DNA from: an uncultured Oscillospiraceae bacterium
GTDB taxonomy: Bacteria; Bacillota; Clostridia; Oscillospirales; Oscillospiraceae
Length of the DNA stretch: 6,783 nucleotides
Direction: 5' to 3'
NCBI GenBank assembly: GCA_910585815.1
Contig: CAJUFJ010000085.1
Span: 2,207-8,989, forward strand
In this document: positions 6,071 through 6,783 of the stretch, one piece after another
Layout of the letters: each line of letters begins with the position of its first letter
Position numbering within the stretch: position 1 is the stretch's first letter
Notes under the pieces: model-generated
Seen by the model: only the letters and a program-made list of their open reading frames with translations
Databases searched by the model: none
Told to the model about the DNA's origin: nothing
Made by a program: the position numbers and the translations under genes

Positions 6071-6138
6071 CAGCTTATCCCGTGCCGGTGCGCAACGGGC
6101 CGCCGGCGCAATTGAAGGAAAGTAAGGAGCGATTGATT

Positions 6139-6639
6139 ATGGGTTTTTTCGGAGGACAGACCAGACAGGATCCTGCGACCACTCCCTCCTTTGAGGAGGA
6201 TACTTTTGAGGAGGCTTTTGACGCCCTGCCCACCCTGCCCCAGCCCCAGGACAATACCGTGATTGCCAAGGGAATCACCTTTACCGGCGTGATTGAGGGC
6301 GAGGGTATTGTGCAGATCGAGGGCCGCCTGGAGGGCGAGATCAAGCTGAAGGGCTCCGTCACTGTGGCGACCACCGGCGAGGTCCAGGGTCCCATCACCG
6401 CCGACGCGGTGCGGGTGGCCGGCGAGGTCACGGGCAGTATCACCGCCCGGGAGCACCTGTGCCTGGAGCGCACCGGCAGCATCCACGGCGACGTGTCCAC
6501 CTGCTCCCTGGTGGTGGAGAACGGCCGTCTGGACGGCAGCAGCAAGATGCTGGTTCCCCCTGAACGCCCCCATGAGGTGCAGCCCGCTGAGATCAACGTC
6601 AGCAGTCTGGATTTCGATATCCCCTTGGACGAAGGCTAA
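6139..6639 (+). CDS. Bactofilin (polymer-forming cytoskeletal protein)
   Basis: The 166-residue protein belongs to the bactofilin family, which self-assembles into nucleotide-free filaments used in cell shape, polarity or envelope work. A disordered acidic N-terminus (1-38, beginning MGFFGG) precedes the bactofilin domain (about 40-138). The domain shows the regular six-residue turns of a right-handed beta-helix, with repeated G-V/I-x-G-E-type rungs: TGVIEGEGIVQIEGRLEGEIKL, GEVQGPITADAV, RVAGEVTGSI and TGSIHGDVS. A short acidic tail follows. The start at 6139 is chosen because AAGGAG (6124-6129) lies 9 bases upstream. An earlier in-frame ATG at 6082 would add 19 unlike residues and lacks a good site. 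There is no membrane helix. It is transcribed divergently from glgX. Confidence 0.9.
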   Translation: MGFFGGQTRQDPATTPSFEEDTFEEAFDALPTLPQPQDNTVIAKGITFTGVIEGEGIVQIEGRLEGEIKLKGSVTVATTGEVQGPITADAVRVAGEVTGSITAREHLCLERTGSIHGDVSTCSLVVENGRLDGSSKMLVPPERPHEVQPAEINVSSLDFDIPLDEG

Positions 6640-6666
6640 ATGGAAGACGGCCCGGAGCGCAGGTGA
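6640..6666 (+). pseudogene. Possible start of a second operon gene cut off by the palindromic repeat
   Basis: An ATG directly abuts the bactofilin TAA (TAAATG) and opens eight codons, reading MEDGPERR, before a TGA at 6664-6666. That TGA is the first three bases of the first palindromic repeat. Immediate abutment is typical of a co-translated downstream gene, so an insertion may have truncated one. An AAGG lies only 4 bases before the ATG, which is a poor ribosome distance, so chance is a real alternative. Confidence 0.3.
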
Positions 6667-6720
6667 ACTGCACCCCATTTGTTAGACAAGTATGGTATAC
6701 TATCTAACAAGTGGGGTGCA
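6664..6720. repeat. Palindromic repeat, copy 1, with IS3/IS150-like terminal sequence
   Basis: TGAACTGCACCCCA leads into an 18-bp inverted repeat (6669-6686 with 6703-6720, a single G-T wobble) and an inner AGTAT/ATACT stem (6689-6693 with 6697-6701) around a GGT loop. The whole segment can form one long hairpin. TGGTATACT (6693-6701) looks like an extended -10 box. The outer sequence resembles terminal inverted repeats of IS150-group IS3 elements (TG-ACTGCACCC-TTTGTT-GAC), from memory. No transposase is present in this copy. It begins 25 bases after the bactofilin stop and may serve as its terminator structure. Confidence 0.7.
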
Positions 6721-6728
6721 TAATTATG

Positions 6729-6783
6729 TGAACTGCCCCCCATTTGTTAGACAGTGTGGTATACTATCTAACAAGTGGGGGGT
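6729..6783. repeat. Palindromic repeat, copy 2, running to the window edge
   Basis: This copy repeats the first with a 65-bp period, again starting TGAACTGC. Its arms are CCCCCCATTTGTTAGA (6736-6751) and TCTAACAAGTGGGGGG (6767-6782), again with one wobble at the same place. The inner stem AGTGT/ATACT (6753-6757 with 6761-6765) is kept although its bases differ from copy 1, so the paired structure appears conserved. It may be the left end of an IS3-type element lying beyond the window, or the second unit of a tandem array. Confidence 0.7.

Noticed and set aside
6082..6138. Upstream in-frame start for bactofilin adding 19 residues
   Set aside because: The extension is unlike bactofilin N-termini and lacks a good ribosome site, while AAGGAG lies 9 bases before the ATG at 6139.
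6070..6678. Long minus-strand frames opposite the bactofilin gene
   Set aside because: They mirror the beta-helix repeats of bactofilin in the wrong frame, with no recognisable domain or start signals.
6664..6783. The tandem palindromes as a CRISPR array
   Set aside because: Only two units are visible, the joining sequence is 8 bases, and the units are themselves palindromic over more than 50 bases. No cas gene is present.

Overview
The window looks like chromosomal DNA from a GC-rich gut Firmicute, plausibly an Oscillospiraceae relative such as Flavonifractor, Pseudoflavonifractor or Lawsonibacter. That placement is inferred from strong AAGGAGG ribosome sites, TTGACA/TATAAT promoters, a TnpV gene, short GC-rich palindromic repeats and the style of the GlgX and bactofilin proteins. 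No rRNA or other taxonomic marker is present. The base composition is bimodal. A 60-base line inside the second abi gene (1801-1860) has 16 G+C, while a line inside glgX (4801-4860) has 44 G+C, so the left part of the window looks acquired.

Left region (1-3007), an accessory/defence island. A strong hairpin terminator (25-59) and a good promoter (68-97) lead into the C-terminal piece of an MmeI/YeeA-type DNA methyltransferase (106-540) that has lost its catalytic domain. Two intact, tightly coupled genes follow on the same strand: an AbiGi-family protein (543-1490) and a probable AbiGii-family partner (1492-2580), together a two-gene abortive-infection (phage defence) module. A hairpin (2593-2638) separates this operon from a convergent tnpV gene (2642-3007, minus), an accessory gene of mobilizable Firmicute transposons.

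Middle region (3008-3826). A small proline-rich protein with two membrane helices (3127-3531, minus) has a near-consensus promoter and a leader hairpin. Beyond it lies a 111-bp MITE-like repeat (3679-3789) with perfect 10-bp inverted ends and three hairpins.

Right region (3827-6783), host-like GC-rich DNA. A full-length glycogen debranching enzyme gene, glgX (minus), and a bactofilin gene (plus) are divergently transcribed from back-to-back promoters in a 194-bp intergenic region. After the bactofilin stop, a start codon opens a frame that ends after eight codons, exactly where two tandem 65-bp-period palindromic repeats begin. Their outer ends resemble IS3/IS150-type terminal inverted repeats, so an insertion may have cut a second gene of the bactofilin operon.

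The most interesting system is the methyltransferase-remnant/AbiGi/AbiGii arrangement: the spacing (2 bp and 1 bp) implies the abi pair evolved as the downstream part of a methyltransferase operon, and here it persists after the methyltransferase was destroyed and a new promoter lies upstream.
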